A stretch of 64,000 nucleotides of DNA, taken from contig NZ_STGI01000005.1 in assembly GCF_004804275.1 (NCBI RefSeq), positions 248,001-312,000 on the forward strand, in the 5' to 3' direction. Positions 55,017-64,000 of the stretch are shown here, piece by piece; the stretch's first letter is position 1, and every line of letters begins with the position of its first letter. The stretch is from Herbaspirillum sp. ST 5-3. Lineage in GTDB: Bacteria; Pseudomonadota; Gammaproteobacteria; Burkholderiales; Burkholderiaceae_D. Made by a program: the position numbers and the translations under genes. The notes below the pieces were generated by a model, which did no database searches, was not told where the DNA came from, and saw only the letters and a list, made by a program, of their open reading frames with translations.

Positions 55017-56102
55017 ATGCATTGCAAACCTCCGCTCATCAGATTGCTTTTCACCCGATCGCTCCTGGCGCTGGCCGTCGCGTGCGGGCTGTCGCCTGTC
55101 CTGTGCCACGCCGGCGACCTCGATCATGACGAAGATGACATCGCGCAGAGTCTGCCGGAACTGCCTGGCGGCGATCATGCGGCGCCCGGCTATTTCGATC
55201 TGGCCAGGGAAAGCGCCGCTGTCGGATATGAAACGCGCTTCGAAACACTGAACGCGACGCTCGACCAGTACTTCGGCCTTGCGCCTTCCGTCACGCTCGA
55301 TTACGGCCTGCAGCTCGCCGACAAGGTCGGCGCGGGCGGTATCTATCGACGCGACAGCACGCAATCGGAGCTGGTACTCAACGGAATCTATGCGCCCAAG
55401 CGCAATCTCCGCTTCCGGCTCACCGGCGCGCAATTGCGCAGCGTCGGCCAATCCTTCGACGGCGAATCGGAAACGGTCTTTCAAACCAGTTACCTGGTCG
55501 GCGCAAAAAAATACTGGAACAGCTACCGCTATCTTTCCGACATCGGCATCGCGACCTATGTCGTCAGGGCGAATGCCGCGCCAGAGCCGATAACGACCGA
55601 TGCGGAGTCGATCGATGGCAGCGACATGCCGGCCGGCCCTCTCCCGCTCGGCGATCTGCGTGGCTACCGGCTGGATCTCGGCATGCAGCCCGGCCCACAG
55701 TCACGCATCGAATGGCGTCGCGAAATCGGACGCCTGACTTACTTTTCCGACGGCGACCGGATCGATGCATCGATCGTCTCCAATCGTGTCCGGTATTCGC
55801 ATCACCTCGGCGATTGCACGAAACTGCAAGGCGCGTACAACACGAATTCCGCTGCGGATCACATGGATCTGAAGCTCGCCAGGAATAGCTGGTCGCTGGG
55901 CGTTTCGCAGGAGATGGAAGGCGCGCGCGCTACCGCGATCAGCTTCAGCTATGCGATACCGCTCGGCACCTCCGCACATCATCAGGACAATTGCAACGAT
56001 GCCGTCGAGGGCCCGCCACGCTTCGCTCCCCTGCTGGATGCTGCGATACAGCGGCCGCCGCAATTGCCGGAAGAACCCTTGACGACCATCGTCGCGCCTT
56101 GA
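55017..56102 (+). CDS. Exported protein of unknown function
   Basis: 361 residues with a clear Sec signal peptide (basic start, hydrophobic LLALAVACGLSPVLCHAG, cleavage near 32). The mature part alternates polar and hydrophobic residues in many short strands (YGLQLADKVGAGGIYRRD, YAPKRNLRFRLTGAQLR, WSLGVSQEMEGARATAISF), as in outer-membrane or periplasmic beta-barrel proteins. The C-terminus is proline-rich rather than ending in Phe, which weakens a barrel call. I recognise no family. It appears monocistronic between tsaD and the convergent marR. Confidence 0.7.
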   Translation: MHCKPPLIRLLFTRSLLALAVACGLSPVLCHAGDLDHDEDDIAQSLPELPGGDHAAPGYFDLARESAAVGYETRFETLNATLDQYFGLAPSVTLDYGLQLADKVGAGGIYRRDSTQSELVLNGIYAPKRNLRFRLTGAQLRSVGQSFDGESETVFQTSYLVGAKKYWNSYRYLSDIGIATYVVRANAAPEPITTDAESIDGSDMPAGPLPLGDLRGYRLDLGMQPGPQSRIEWRREIGRLTYFSDGDRIDASIVSNRVRYSHHLGDCTKLQGAYNTNSAADHMDLKLARNSWSLGVSQEMEGARATAISFSYAIPLGTSAHHQDNCNDAVEGPPRFAPLLDAAIQRPPQLPEEPLTTIVAP

Positions 56103-56112
56103 TGCTGGGAAT

Positions 56113-56649
56113 TTAGTCGACGTCCGGCTGCGACAACATGAACGACAGTGGTTGCATGCCGGAGGCATCGTCGCCTTGCTCGATCACATCGAGCAAGGCC
56201 TGCAAACCCTTGTCCAGTTCCGACAACCCGCCCTGGTCGAGTTTGCCCAAGGCTTCGGCCAGCAGGCCGCGCGCCGGCTTCGGCGCTTTTGTGAGCAAGT
56301 CGCCGCCCTTCTTCGACAGCATCAGCTTGACCACCCGTTGATCCTGCGGGTCGCGCGTCTTTTGCACGTATCCGTTCTTCACGAGGACATCCAGCAGATT
56401 GCTGGCAGTGGTCTGGTGGATCGCGAGCTTGCCTGCAATTTCACCAACGCGCAGCCCCGGAGAATCATGCAATTCCTGCAACATCCAAAGCTGCGCGCCG
56501 CTGATACCGCATTGTTTTTCTATCCATGCCGAATGCCTCTGTGCGGCACGAATGACAATGCGCAGCTTTTTCAATACTTGCATATGCGTCATCTCCGCAT
56601 TTTCGGATGTTGTGGCGCAAGTTTTACTCTTTGTATTTCTTGTTGCCAT
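56113..56649 (-). CDS. MarR-family transcriptional regulator
   Basis: 178-residue winged-helix regulator. The DNA-binding domain spans about 50-125 (GISGAQLWMLQELHDSPG; VGEIAGKLAIHQTTASNLLDVLV; TRDPQDQRVVKLMLSKKG). The ATG at 56649 has GGAG nine bases upstream. The C-terminal ~50 residues are longer than in minimal MarR proteins. An inverted repeat at 56667 directly before the start suggests autoregulation. The ligand is unknown. Confidence 0.88.
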   Translation of the reverse strand: MATRNTKSKTCATTSENAEMTHMQVLKKLRIVIRAAQRHSAWIEKQCGISGAQLWMLQELHDSPGLRVGEIAGKLAIHQTTASNLLDVLVKNGYVQKTRDPQDQRVVKLMLSKKGGDLLTKAPKPARGLLAEALGKLDQGGLSELDKGLQALLDVIEQGDDASGMQPLSFMLSQPDVD

Positions 56650-56666
56650 TCGGACTGCTCCAGATG

Positions 56667-56700
56667 TATATTTCCCCGGGTATATATTTGGGGAAATATA
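56667..56700. promoter_or_regulatory. Perfect 11-bp inverted repeat before marR
   Basis: TATATTTCCCC-12 bases-GGGGAAATATA. It lies 17 bases upstream of the marR start and about 180 bases before the pal-like gene. Position and symmetry fit an operator bound by the MarR protein; the AT-rich spacer could include a promoter -10. Confidence 0.55.
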
Positions 56701-56879
56701 TTAACTGGATCGATTGTAATGTTTTTATGGAATGTCGACTTGGCGGCCAGACAGCTGGTTCCTGACGACGGCACCTCCACCCTCAAGGCAAGTGCTCCCA
56801 TTTCATTTCTTTCGCTTGCCGCAACGCGGCAGGCTCGATTCATTCTCAACCATTTCAACAATCCGATAAGGGGAATTGC

Positions 56880-57398
56880 ATGCATCACATCAAATTGAAA
56901 GCATTGATCGCATTTGGCACTATCGCACTGGCAGCCTGCTCGTCGACTCCGGTCAACACGCCTGCCGACAGCAGCGCAGCAAAGCCGGCAGCCGCCGCAC
57001 AAGCCGACACGCGCCAGGTGGCGACCGTTGATGCTACCAAGGATCCTTTGAACGACCCGAACGGCCCCTTGGCAAAGCGCAGCGTGTATTTCGACTATGA
57101 CAGCTACCTGCTGAAAGACAACGCCAAGCCGGTCGTCGAAACGCACGCGAAGTATTTGAGCTCGAACAAGGCACGCAAGGTTGTCATCCAGGGCAATACC
57201 GATGAACGCGGTGGCGCCGAGTACAATCTGGCCCTGGGCCAGAAGCGTGCGGAAGCCGTTCGCAAGTCCCTCGGCGTGCTGGGCGTGCCGGATTCGCAGA
57301 TGGAAGCCGTTTCCTTCGGCAAGGAAAAGCCCAAGGCAGCTGGCCACGATGAAGCTTCGTGGGCCGAGAACCGCCGCGCAGACATCGTCTACCGTTAA
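56880..57398 (+). CDS. Pal/OmpA-like peptidoglycan-associated lipoprotein
   Basis: 172-residue lipoprotein. The lipobox LAAC places the lipidated cysteine at C20. An Ala/Thr-rich linker precedes an OmpA-C domain with SVYFDYDSYLLKDN, the peptidoglycan-binding NTDERGGAEYNLALGQKRAEAV and ENRRADIVY. It anchors the outer membrane to peptidoglycan. It is not beside tolB, so it may be a Pal paralogue rather than the Tol-Pal protein itself. Confidence 0.9.
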   Translation: MHHIKLKALIAFGTIALAACSSTPVNTPADSSAAKPAAAAQADTRQVATVDATKDPLNDPNGPLAKRSVYFDYDSYLLKDNAKPVVETHAKYLSSNKARKVVIQGNTDERGGAEYNLALGQKRAEAVRKSLGVLGVPDSQMEAVSFGKEKPKAAGHDEASWAENRRADIVYR

Positions 57399-57484
57399 TC
57401 GCGGCATCGTCGACGCCGGCCGGCGTCGGCAAGTGTCGTGACCGTCCGGATTGCTGCACGCATTACATCGTCAATGAGGTAAGC

Positions 57485-58729
57485 ATGGGAAGCAGTCTTC
57501 ACGCCGCCGCGTTCGCGCGGCATGTCGCACGAGGGTCACGACACTGTTGCATGGCCGTCGCACTGGTATTGCTCAGTGCCTGCGCCACGCGACAACCCAT
57601 CCCAAGGACTGCACCAAAGCCAGTCAGCCCACCGGTTGCCACGCCGACACAACCCGTTCCCGCAGCACCGCCTGCTGCACCTGTTGCACCTGCCGTACCT
57701 GCGACGCCGCCTGTATTATCAGCACCCCAACCCGCATTGCCCCCTGCCGCAGCACCGTCACCGGCGCCGCCCGACAAGGCCGTCGCATTGCAAGCCTGGG
57801 TCGATCAACAAGAGCGCCTCTATCGCGTAGCCGGCCCTTTGCTGATCAACAATACCGAGCTGTGCCCGCGTCATGTCCGCAATCTGCTCGGCTTTACCGC
57901 GAAAAACCAGTATTCATACACGGATGATCTGACCGCTGTCGCCCATTCCGCACTCGGCCTCGATGCGCGCTTGCGCGTGATGAGCGTGCTGCCCGGCAGC
58001 GGTGCCGAACAAGCCGGCCTGCGCAAGGGAGACATCCTGCTTGCCAGCGGGGTCGACCCCTTGCCGGAAGGACCGAACGCGGAACATGAAGCAGCCTCGC
58101 TCATCCGCGCGGAAATGCAGGGCCGTTCCAGCATCGACCTGAGCATCCTGCGAGACGGCGAACGGGTGGCGCTGGAAGTGCCGCTGACCTCCGCCTGCGC
58201 CATGTCAGTCGATACCGGCAATTCCGGCCAGGTCAACAGCTATGCGGACGGCAATCGCGTGCTGGTCACGCAAGGCATGCTGAAGTTCGTGCTGTCCGAT
58301 GAAGATCTGGCGTATGTGCTGGCAAAGGAAATCGCGCACAACATCCTGGATCCCTTGGAGCGGGCGGATATGGCGGCGGTCATCGACCGCTTGAAGGTGC
58401 CGGCATTCGACGGCGCAAGCCCGCCTGTTGTGAATGAAGTCCGCCCCTATCCGGCGACGCTCGATGCCGACGCCGACAGACTGGCGCTTTATCTGCTCGC
58501 GCGCGCGGGAGTCGACATCGAGCATGCGCCGGCATTCTGGAAGCGGCTTGCAGACACCTATCCGGAAACCGTTTCCGGCAGCTACACCGCGCTGCATCCC
58601 GCAACGGCCGAGCGCCTGTCGGTCATGACGGAAACCATCCGGGCCATCAAGGACAAGCAGGCGCAGAACCTTCCCTTGCTGCCGGCAGACGCGGAATCCG
58701 GCGCCACATCCGGAGTTACGCAGCGCTGA
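57485..58729 (+). CDS. PDZ-containing M48-like lipoprotein with degenerate zinc site
   Basis: 414-residue lipoprotein (lipobox LLSAC, C33). A ~75-residue Pro/Ala-rich linker is followed by an unknown domain, a PDZ domain (VLPGSGAEQAGLRKGDILLASG, ~165-186) and an M48-like region. The zinc motif reads KEIAH at 281-285 instead of HEIAH, so the first ligand is lost, and proteolysis is doubtful. ADADRLALYLLARAGVD matches the downstream M48 glutamate region with Asp replacing Glu. It follows the Pal-like gene by 86 bases. Confidence 0.8.
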   Translation: MGSSLHAAAFARHVARGSRHCCMAVALVLLSACATRQPIPRTAPKPVSPPVATPTQPVPAAPPAAPVAPAVPATPPVLSAPQPALPPAAAPSPAPPDKAVALQAWVDQQERLYRVAGPLLINNTELCPRHVRNLLGFTAKNQYSYTDDLTAVAHSALGLDARLRVMSVLPGSGAEQAGLRKGDILLASGVDPLPEGPNAEHEAASLIRAEMQGRSSIDLSILRDGERVALEVPLTSACAMSVDTGNSGQVNSYADGNRVLVTQGMLKFVLSDEDLAYVLAKEIAHNILDPLERADMAAVIDRLKVPAFDGASPPVVNEVRPYPATLDADADRLALYLLARAGVDIEHAPAFWKRLADTYPETVSGSYTALHPATAERLSVMTETIRAIKDKQAQNLPLLPADAESGATSGVTQR

Positions 58730-59375
58730 GAGCGCGGCGGTGCTTGTCCACCCAGTAGGCCCACAGCACCAGCAGCCACTGCGCCTGGCCAACCCAGGCA
58801 ATTGCCATTGCGCTCGGCGGAGGATCGCCGAACAGATTGCCGGCGTGGATGGCCAGCATGAACAGCACCAGCGACCACAGCGCCCACTTGCCAGTCGCAT
58901 CGATCGCCCTGGTCTTGCGCGCGTAGAGCCAGACGCCGATAGCAAAAAGCGGCATTTCGACGGCGAGCGTTTTCGGCAGAGAAGCCCAGAGATTCATGCC
59001 CACCATCGTCGCGCTTCCCGGAAACAGCGGGAGATCCGGCCGATGGACGATGGCGTCGAGCAACCAGTGGCTCAGAACAAGCATCGCTATCACTAGCGCG
59101 CTGCGGGTTTCCCGCCGTATCAGCCAGTAGATCAATGCGACGCCGACAGCCCATGCCGATGCGCCGAGCAGGCTGTGCGAGATCGGGTAGTGCTCGAATA
59201 CGAGCGGGGTCAAGCCTTGTTCGTGCGGCGCGATGCGCACCGTTTCCAGGCCGAGCAGCAACAGTGTCGGCCACAGCAGATCGAGAAACTGCGCGGCGAG
59301 AAACAGCGCGCCAAGCGAGATGCGGGGCGCAGCCGCCTTGGCGCCGAAGCCGACACCAAAGTGACCGATGAACAT
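58716..59375 (-). CDS. Membrane-bound metal-dependent hydrolase-like protein
   Basis: 219 residues with six or seven hydrophobic segments. The start [14 protein letters not shown], the inner HYPISHSLLGA and the later LSHWLLDAIVHRPDLP resemble YdjM/DUF457-type proteins, whose clustered His and Asp residues suggest metal binding. The ATG at 59375 overlaps the plsY stop (TAATG). Its 3' end overlaps the convergent M48-like gene by 14 bases. No defined substrate. Confidence 0.75.
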   Translation of the reverse strand: MFIGHFGVGFGAKAAAPRISLGALFLAAQFLDLLWPTLLLLGLETVRIAPHEQGLTPLVFEHYPISHSLLGASAWAVGVALIYWLIRRETRSALVIAMLVLSHWLLDAIVHRPDLPLFPGSATMVGMNLWASLPKTLAVEMPLFAIGVWLYARKTRAIDATGKWALWSLVLFMLAIHAGNLFGDPPPSAMAIAWVGQAQWLLVLWAYWVDKHRRALSAA

Positions 59376-59980
59376 TATTTCTTCTTGCTGCCGATGCGGC
59401 TTTCCTTGCCGGCCATCAGATTCGCGATGTTCTGGCGGTGGCGGAAAATCAGCAGGCCGCTCATCACCAGGATCGCCAGCAGAATGGCGTCAAAGCCGAA
59501 CAGCAAGCCGTAATAAAACGGTGCGAAGATGCTGGCGATCAGCGCGGCCAACGACGAATAGCGGAAGGCATAGGCGATCACCAGCCAGGTGATCATGCTT
59601 GCCAGGCCCAGCCAGCCGTTGATGCCGAGGAGTACGCCGAGCATGGTCGCCACGCCCTTGCCGCCAACGAACCTGAAGAACACCGGCCACAGGTGGCCGA
59701 GAAACGCCGCCACCGCGACGAGTGCAAGGCCGGTATCGTCCACGCCGAATTGCGGCCCGTAGTGCTGCGCAATCCACACGGCGAACCAGCCTTTCGCGCC
59801 ATCGCCCAGCAGCGTCAATGCCGCAGCCGCCTTCTTGCCGCTGCGCAGGACGTTGGTGGCACCCGGATTCTTGGACCCATAGGTGCGCGGGTCGGACAGG
59901 CCGAACAACTTGCTGACCACGACAGCAAAGGAAATCGACCCGATCAGATAGGCGCCGATCACAAACAACACTGTATTCAT
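59375..59980 (-). CDS. plsY: Acyl-phosphate:glycerol-3-phosphate acyltransferase PlsY
   Basis: 201-residue integral membrane enzyme that makes lysophosphatidic acid from acyl phosphate. It has five to seven hydrophobic segments and the three PlsY motifs: [30 protein letters not shown] and [13 protein letters not shown]. It ends in a basic SRIGSKKK tail. Translation is coupled to the following hydrolase-like gene. Confidence 0.95.
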   Translation of the reverse strand: MNTVLFVIGAYLIGSISFAVVVSKLFGLSDPRTYGSKNPGATNVLRSGKKAAAALTLLGDGAKGWFAVWIAQHYGPQFGVDDTGLALVAVAAFLGHLWPVFFRFVGGKGVATMLGVLLGINGWLGLASMITWLVIAYAFRYSSLAALIASIFAPFYYGLLFGFDAILLAILVMSGLLIFRHRQNIANLMAGKESRIGSKKK

Positions 59981-60018
59981 TCTCTCCCTCTCACAATTTG
60001 CGCGGCTGCACCCGCGTG

Positions 60019-60510
60019 TCAGTCTTCCAACGCGCAGTTGACCGGCTTGGCGGGCAAGACCCTGGGCAGGATCGCCGGGTCGATGCCGACCAGGAATCCT
60101 CGCCGGCCGCCGTTGATATAGATCTTGTCGAGCGCAAGGATACTCTCTTCGACATACACCGGCATCGCCTTCCGGGTCCCGAAAGGCGAGGTGCCGCCGA
60201 CCAGATAGCCGGAATGCCGGTTTGCCACTTCCGGTTTGCAGGGCTCGACCGACTTGCAGCCGATCTGCCGCGCCAGGTTCTTGGTCGACACCTTGCGATC
60301 GCCGTGCATCAGCACGATCAGCGGCTTGGCCGCCTCATCCTGCATGACCAGGGTCTTGACCACATGATGCTCGTCAACACCCAGTTCGCGCGCGGAAACG
60401 GCGGTGCCGCCGTGCTCCTCGTAGGTGTACGGATGCTCGGAAAACGCAATGCCGTGCTTGCGCAAAAACTGCGTCGCCGGCGTTTCGGAAACGTGCTCTT
60501 TCTTTGCCAT
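60019..60510 (-). CDS. ybaK: YbaK-type Cys-tRNA(Pro)/aminoacyl-tRNA deacylase
   Basis: 163-residue trans-editing protein that hydrolyses mischarged Cys-tRNA(Pro). Recognisable blocks are [42 protein letters not shown] (at ~85-108) and [21 protein letters not shown] with the catalytic GxxP-type region. The start at 60510 ([12 protein letters not shown]) is chosen by family length. It is 38 bases upstream of plsY on the same strand. Confidence 0.92.
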   Translation of the reverse strand: MAKKEHVSETPATQFLRKHGIAFSEHPYTYEEHGGTAVSARELGVDEHHVVKTLVMQDEAAKPLIVLMHGDRKVSTKNLARQIGCKSVEPCKPEVANRHSGYLVGGTSPFGTRKAMPVYVEESILALDKIYINGGRRGFLVGIDPAILPRVLPAKPVNCALED

Positions 60511-60589
60511 TGCTTCACTCGAAAATTGCTGCACATTATGCAGCAAGATGGCTTGTTTCGGAGAGCTTGCAGTGGGTGTTGTGGACAAA

Positions 60590-63500
60590 TCAAGCCGCCG
60601 GCAATATCGACGGCCGCCGCAGCAATTCGGCGAACTCCTCCGCCGTCACCGGCTTGCTGTAGTAATAACCTTGCGCCAGCACGCATTGATTGGCGCGCAG
60701 GAAAGCCGCCTGCTCTGCCGTCTCCACGCCTTCCGCGATGACGTTCAGGTTCAGGCTGCGCGCCATCGCGATGATGGCGCTGATGATGGCTGAGTCGTTC
60801 TGCCCGTGGCCGATGCCGCGCACGAATGATTGATCGATTTTCAATGCGTCGATCGGGAAACGCTTCAGGTAGGACAGGCTGGAATACCCCGTGCCGAAAT
60901 CGTCCACCCACAACTGCACGCCCATGTCGCTCAGGAGCGTCAGCGGCGCGAGATTTTCCTCGCTCGGCTGCATCAGCATGCTTTCGGTAATCTCGAGTTC
61001 GAGCGCGGTCGGCGGCACGCCGGATTCCTCCAGCGCGCGCGCGACCATGTCCGCAAAGCCCGGCTGCAGCAACTGGCGTGCCGACAGATTGACGGCGATG
61101 CCCAGATCCACACATCCCGCATCGCGCCAGCGCCGCAACTGCGCGCAGGCTTCGCGCAGGACCCACTCGCCGATCGGCTGGATCAGCCCTGTCTCTTCGG
61201 CGATCGGAATGAATTCAATCGGAGGAATCGTGCCGCGCTCCGGCTGATGCCAGCGCAGCAAGGCCTCGGCCGAGCAAATCACGCCGCGCTCCATGTCGAC
61301 CTGCGGCTGAAAGGCCAGGCTGAATTCGCCGCGCGCGATGGCCTGGCGCAGCTGGTTGGCGATGATCAGGCGATGCTGTACCGCCGCGTTCAGGCTCTCG
61401 GTGTAGAACTGATAATTGCCGCGCCCTTTCGCCTTGGCGTGATACATCGCGGTGTCGGCGGCGCGCATCAGGCCGTCGGCATCCTCGCCATCGGTCGGAT
61501 ACAGGCTGATGCCGATGCTGGCGCTCACATGCAGTTCGTGAACACCCACATGGAAGTCCGTCTTCAGTTCGTCCAGGATCTTTTGCGCCACGACTGCGGC
61601 CGCATGATCGTTCTCCGTATCCGGCAGAATCAGCAGAAACTCGTCGCCGCCCAGGCGCGCCAGGCTGTCGCCCTTGCGCAGGCATGCTTGCAGTCGCTCG
61701 GCGACCATCTGCAGCAATTGATCGCCGATCTGGTGGCCGAGCGAATCGTTGATGTGCTTGAAATAGTCGAGGTCGATGAACATCACCGCGACCGACTTGC
61801 CGGTGCGCTGGACCTGCACCACGGACTGTTTCAGGCGGTCCTGCAGCAATGCACGATTGGGCAGGCCGGTGAGTGCGTCGTGATGCGCCATGTAGCTGAT
61901 GCGTTCTTCGGCCTGCTTGCGCTCGATTGCAATGCCGGCGATGCGGGCGGCGATATCGGCCAGGCGCAATTCCGCCGGCGCCGGCTCCGACACGACCGGG
62001 TAGTACATGCCGAACGCGCCGAGCACCGTTCCGTTCTGCGACACGATGGGCGTCGACCAACAGGCACGCAGGCCGTGGCTCAATGCCAGGGCGCAATAAT
62101 CCTTCCACAGCGGATCGTTTTCGATGTCGGTGACGATGACGCGCTCGCGGCGGTACATCGCCGTGCCGCAGGAGCCGACCTGCGGACCGATCGCCAGCCC
62201 CTCTAGGCTCGCGGAATAGCTCTCCGGCAGACTCGGCGCGGCGCCCATGCGCACATGCACGCCATCCTCGTCGAGCAGCATGATGAAGCCGCGCATGTCT
62301 TCCGCCTGCGACTCGATCATCAGCACCAGGCTGGCGAGCACATCGCACAGCGGCGCACCGGTGGCAATCATTTCCAGCACACGAGCCTGTCCGACATGCA
62401 GGGCTTCCGCCTGCTTGCGCTCCGTGATTTCCTTGCCGGTGCCGCGATAGCCCTTGAATACGCCATCCTCGTCGAACACCGGTTCGCCGCTGACGCTGTG
62501 CCAATGCCAGCGCCCGTCCGAGGCGCGCACCTTGTACTCCATGTTGAAGAAAGGCTGGTGCGCGTTGAGGGTCTGCGCATGCGTCTCCCGCAGCGCGGAA
62601 TCCATGGACGACAACTCCGTCAGCAAGTCCTGGCGCCTCTTTCCGATCACGTATTCCGGCGCGATGCCGCCGACCCGCCGCACGCCTTCCGACAACATGG
62701 TGTAACGGAAATTCTCGTCCTGCTCCCAGTACCAGTCCGACGACAGGCTGGTCAGGCTGCGGAAGCGCTCCTCGCTCTTGACCAGCGCCTGCTCGGCGCG
62801 CTTGCGCTCGATGAACTGGCCGATCTGGCTGCCGAGGATCAGCATCATGTCGATGGTTTCCGGATCGGGGCCGCGCACCTGCCTGGTGAAAAACGCCATC
62901 ATGCTGTTCACCTTGCCGCCGGTCAGGATGGGAAACGCGAAATTGCCGCGCAAGCCGATCTCGACCGCTTCCCGCGCGCGCCGGAAACCGGGTTCGCCGG
63001 TGACGTCGGATACCCAGATCGGACGCCGCGTCTGCATCACGCGACCGGGCAATCCGGTCGAGGGCGACACCAGCTTCTTCCATCCCGCGGCGACAAATTT
63101 CGACGGTGCCACCGACGGCACTTCCCAGCATTCCGCCAGCCGCAACACGTCGGCTTTCTCGTGTACCTGCCACACCTCTCCGATCTCCCAGCCGAACTGC
63201 TCGCAAATCACTTGCAGAACTTGCGCCGCCGCGTCGTTGAACGAGGCAGCGTCGGCCAGTACGCGCGTGACGGCGAACTGCAAGGCCTGGCGCTGCTCGC
63301 TTCGTTTGCGGTCGGTAATGTCGCGGATATTGCACTGCACGACCCGCACCTCATCCACGCTGTAGGCGCTGCAAACGAATTCGGCATCGATCACGCGCCC
63401 GCCCCGGGTGCTGAGCGGCAGCGAGTCGCAACGCACCGCGTCCTTGCTCTGCATTTCGCCGAACACCGCGCGGTAGACCGTCAGCTCCGCGAAGGAGCCG

Positions 63501-64000
63501 ATCTCCCACAGTTTCTTGCCGACGAATTCTTCGTAGCGATAGCCCAGCATGTCCAGCAGATACGAATTCGCATCCGTGACGACGCCCGAGTCGGAACGCA
63601 ACAGCAGGATGCCGTCCTTCGCCGTTTCGAACAGGCGGCGGTAGTGCGCCTCCGACAGTTGCAGCTCATGCTCCATGCGGCGGCGCACGGCATTTTCATC
63701 CTGAAGGCTGGCATAGAGACGGGCATTCTCGAGCGAGATGGCGGCCTGCGCCGACAGCAGTTCAAGCACGCCGAGCGCATCGGGCGAAAAGGCGCCGGCA
63801 AGCAAGCTGTTTTCCAGGTACAGCAAGCCGACCAGTTCCGCCTGCTTGAAAATCGGCTGGCACAGCACTGACTTCGGCTGATGCTGGGCAAGGTAGGGAT
63901 CGGATGCGAAACGGGTATCGGCGGCCAGGTTCTCGAGCAGCAGTGTCTGGCGTGTGCGCCAGACATAATGGACCACCGAGATCGGCAGCAGACCGGATGA
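60590..64000 (-). CDS. Multisensor GAF/PAS GGDEF-EAL cyclic-di-GMP protein (5' end outside window)
   Basis: At least 1136 residues; the reading frame stays open to the window edge. Visible domains in order are GAF (begins VHYVWRTRQTLLLEN), PAS (~125-235), GAF (~255-395), PAS (~405-525), GAF (~540-690), GGDEF and EAL. The GGDEF has an intact active site and an I-site RKGD five residues before it. The EAL has AEALLRW, EITESMLM and DDFGTGYSSL, so both activities are possible. The N-terminal GAF resembles those in large AAA/kinase sensor proteins, so the missing part may be long. Confidence 0.92.
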   Translation of the reverse strand, partial: SSGLLPISVVHYVWRTRQTLLLENLAADTRFASDPYLAQHQPKSVLCQPIFKQAELVGLLYLENSLLAGAFSPDALGVLELLSAQAAISLENARLYASLQDENAVRRRMEHELQLSEAHYRRLFETAKDGILLLRSDSGVVTDANSYLLDMLGYRYEEFVGKKLWEIGSFAELTVYRAVFGEMQSKDAVRCDSLPLSTRGGRVIDAEFVCSAYSVDEVRVVQCNIRDITDRKRSEQRQALQFAVTRVLADAASFNDAAAQVLQVICEQFGWEIGEVWQVHEKADVLRLAECWEVPSVAPSKFVAAGWKKLVSPSTGLPGRVMQTRRPIWVSDVTGEPGFRRAREAVEIGLRGNFAFPILTGGKVNSMMAFFTRQVRGPDPETIDMMLILGSQIGQFIERKRAEQALVKSEERFRSLTSLSSDWYWEQDENFRYTMLSEGVRRVGGIAPEYVIGKRRQDLLTELSSMDSALRETHAQTLNAHQPFFNMEYKVRASDGRWHWHSVSGEPVFDEDGVFKGYRGTGKEITERKQAEALHVGQARVLEMIATGAPLCDVLASLVLMIESQAEDMRGFIMLLDEDGVHVRMGAAPSLPESYSASLEGLAIGPQVGSCGTAMYRRERVIVTDIENDPLWKDYCALALSHGLRACWSTPIVSQNGTVLGAFGMYYPVVSEPAPAELRLADIAARIAGIAIERKQAEERISYMAHHDALTGLPNRALLQDRLKQSVVQVQRTGKSVAVMFIDLDYFKHINDSLGHQIGDQLLQMVAERLQACLRKGDSLARLGGDEFLLILPDTENDHAAAVVAQKILDELKTDFHVGVHELHVSASIGISLYPTDGEDADGLMRAADTAMYHAKAKGRGNYQFYTESLNAAVQHRLIIANQLRQAIARGEFSLAFQPQVDMERGVICSAEALLRWHQPERGTIPPIEFIPIAEETGLIQPIGEWVLREACAQLRRWRDAGCVDLGIAVNLSARQLLQPGFADMVARALEESGVPPTALELEITESMLMQPSEENLAPLTLLSDMGVQLWVDDFGTGYSSLSYLKRFPIDALKIDQSFVRGIGHGQNDSAIISAIIAMARSLNLNVIAEGVETAEQAAFLRANQCVLAQGYYYSKPVTAEEFAELLRRPSILPAA

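Overview
The window is a single GC-rich chromosomal stretch with tightly packed genes and no rRNA, CRISPR array, insertion sequence or phage gene. It looks betaproteobacterial, order Burkholderiales and possibly Oxalobacteraceae. The basis is the gene content: rpsU-yqeY-dnaG-rpoD order with a long Lys/Ala-rich RpoD N-terminus, a Ralstonia-like hydrogen-sensing hox cassette with a short HypF, and nir/nas/nrt genes with a NasT antiterminator. The family-level placement is inference.

Layout. 1-5691 (minus): SUF Fe-S assembly operon, Rrf2 regulator-sufB-sufC-sufD-sufS-sufU, with sufU cut by the window edge. 5885-8779: a small HMA-like protein, a glutathione S-transferase, a PNPOx-like protein and a divergent LysR regulator. 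8847-14540 (minus): tRNA-CAU and the macromolecular synthesis region. 14644-20409 (minus): HI0933-type flavoprotein, YbdK-type ligase, CPA2 antiporter, uroporphyrinogen-III methyltransferase and YbiB.

20460-40799: hydrogenase locus. The minus-strand run is hypB-hypF-hypC-hypD-hypE-hoxX-hoxA-hoxB-hoxC-hoxJ, encoding Ni-Fe cofactor assembly plus a complete H2-sensing chain (regulatory hydrogenase HoxBC, kinase HoxJ, sigma54 activator HoxA). The divergent plus-strand run is hybO-hybA-hybB-hybC-hybD-hypC2-hupK/hoxV-hypA, a membrane-bound Hyd-2-type uptake hydrogenase with its maturation factors. It has a clear sigma54 promoter. A nickel permease gene converges on hypA.

41031-53860: nitrate assimilation. 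nirB-nirD-nasA and narK diverge from two sigma54 promoters sharing an NtrC-type box. A PP2C-kinase fusion follows narK. nrtA-nrtB-nrtD has a sigma54 promoter and an NtrC-type box. Its leader carries two hexaloop hairpins and a terminator, the hallmark of ANTAR-protein antitermination, and the ANTAR protein NasT is encoded just upstream.

53863-64000: tsaD, an unknown secreted protein, marR, a Pal-like lipoprotein, a PDZ/degenerate M48 lipoprotein, a membrane hydrolase-like protein, plsY, ybaK and a large GAF/PAS/GGDEF/EAL protein cut by the window end.

The pathways connect. The SUF system can supply Fe-S clusters to the hydrogenases and to nitrate and nitrite reductases. Uroporphyrinogen methyltransferase leads to siroheme for NirB. 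Sigma54 promoters recur in both the hydrogen and the nitrogen modules.
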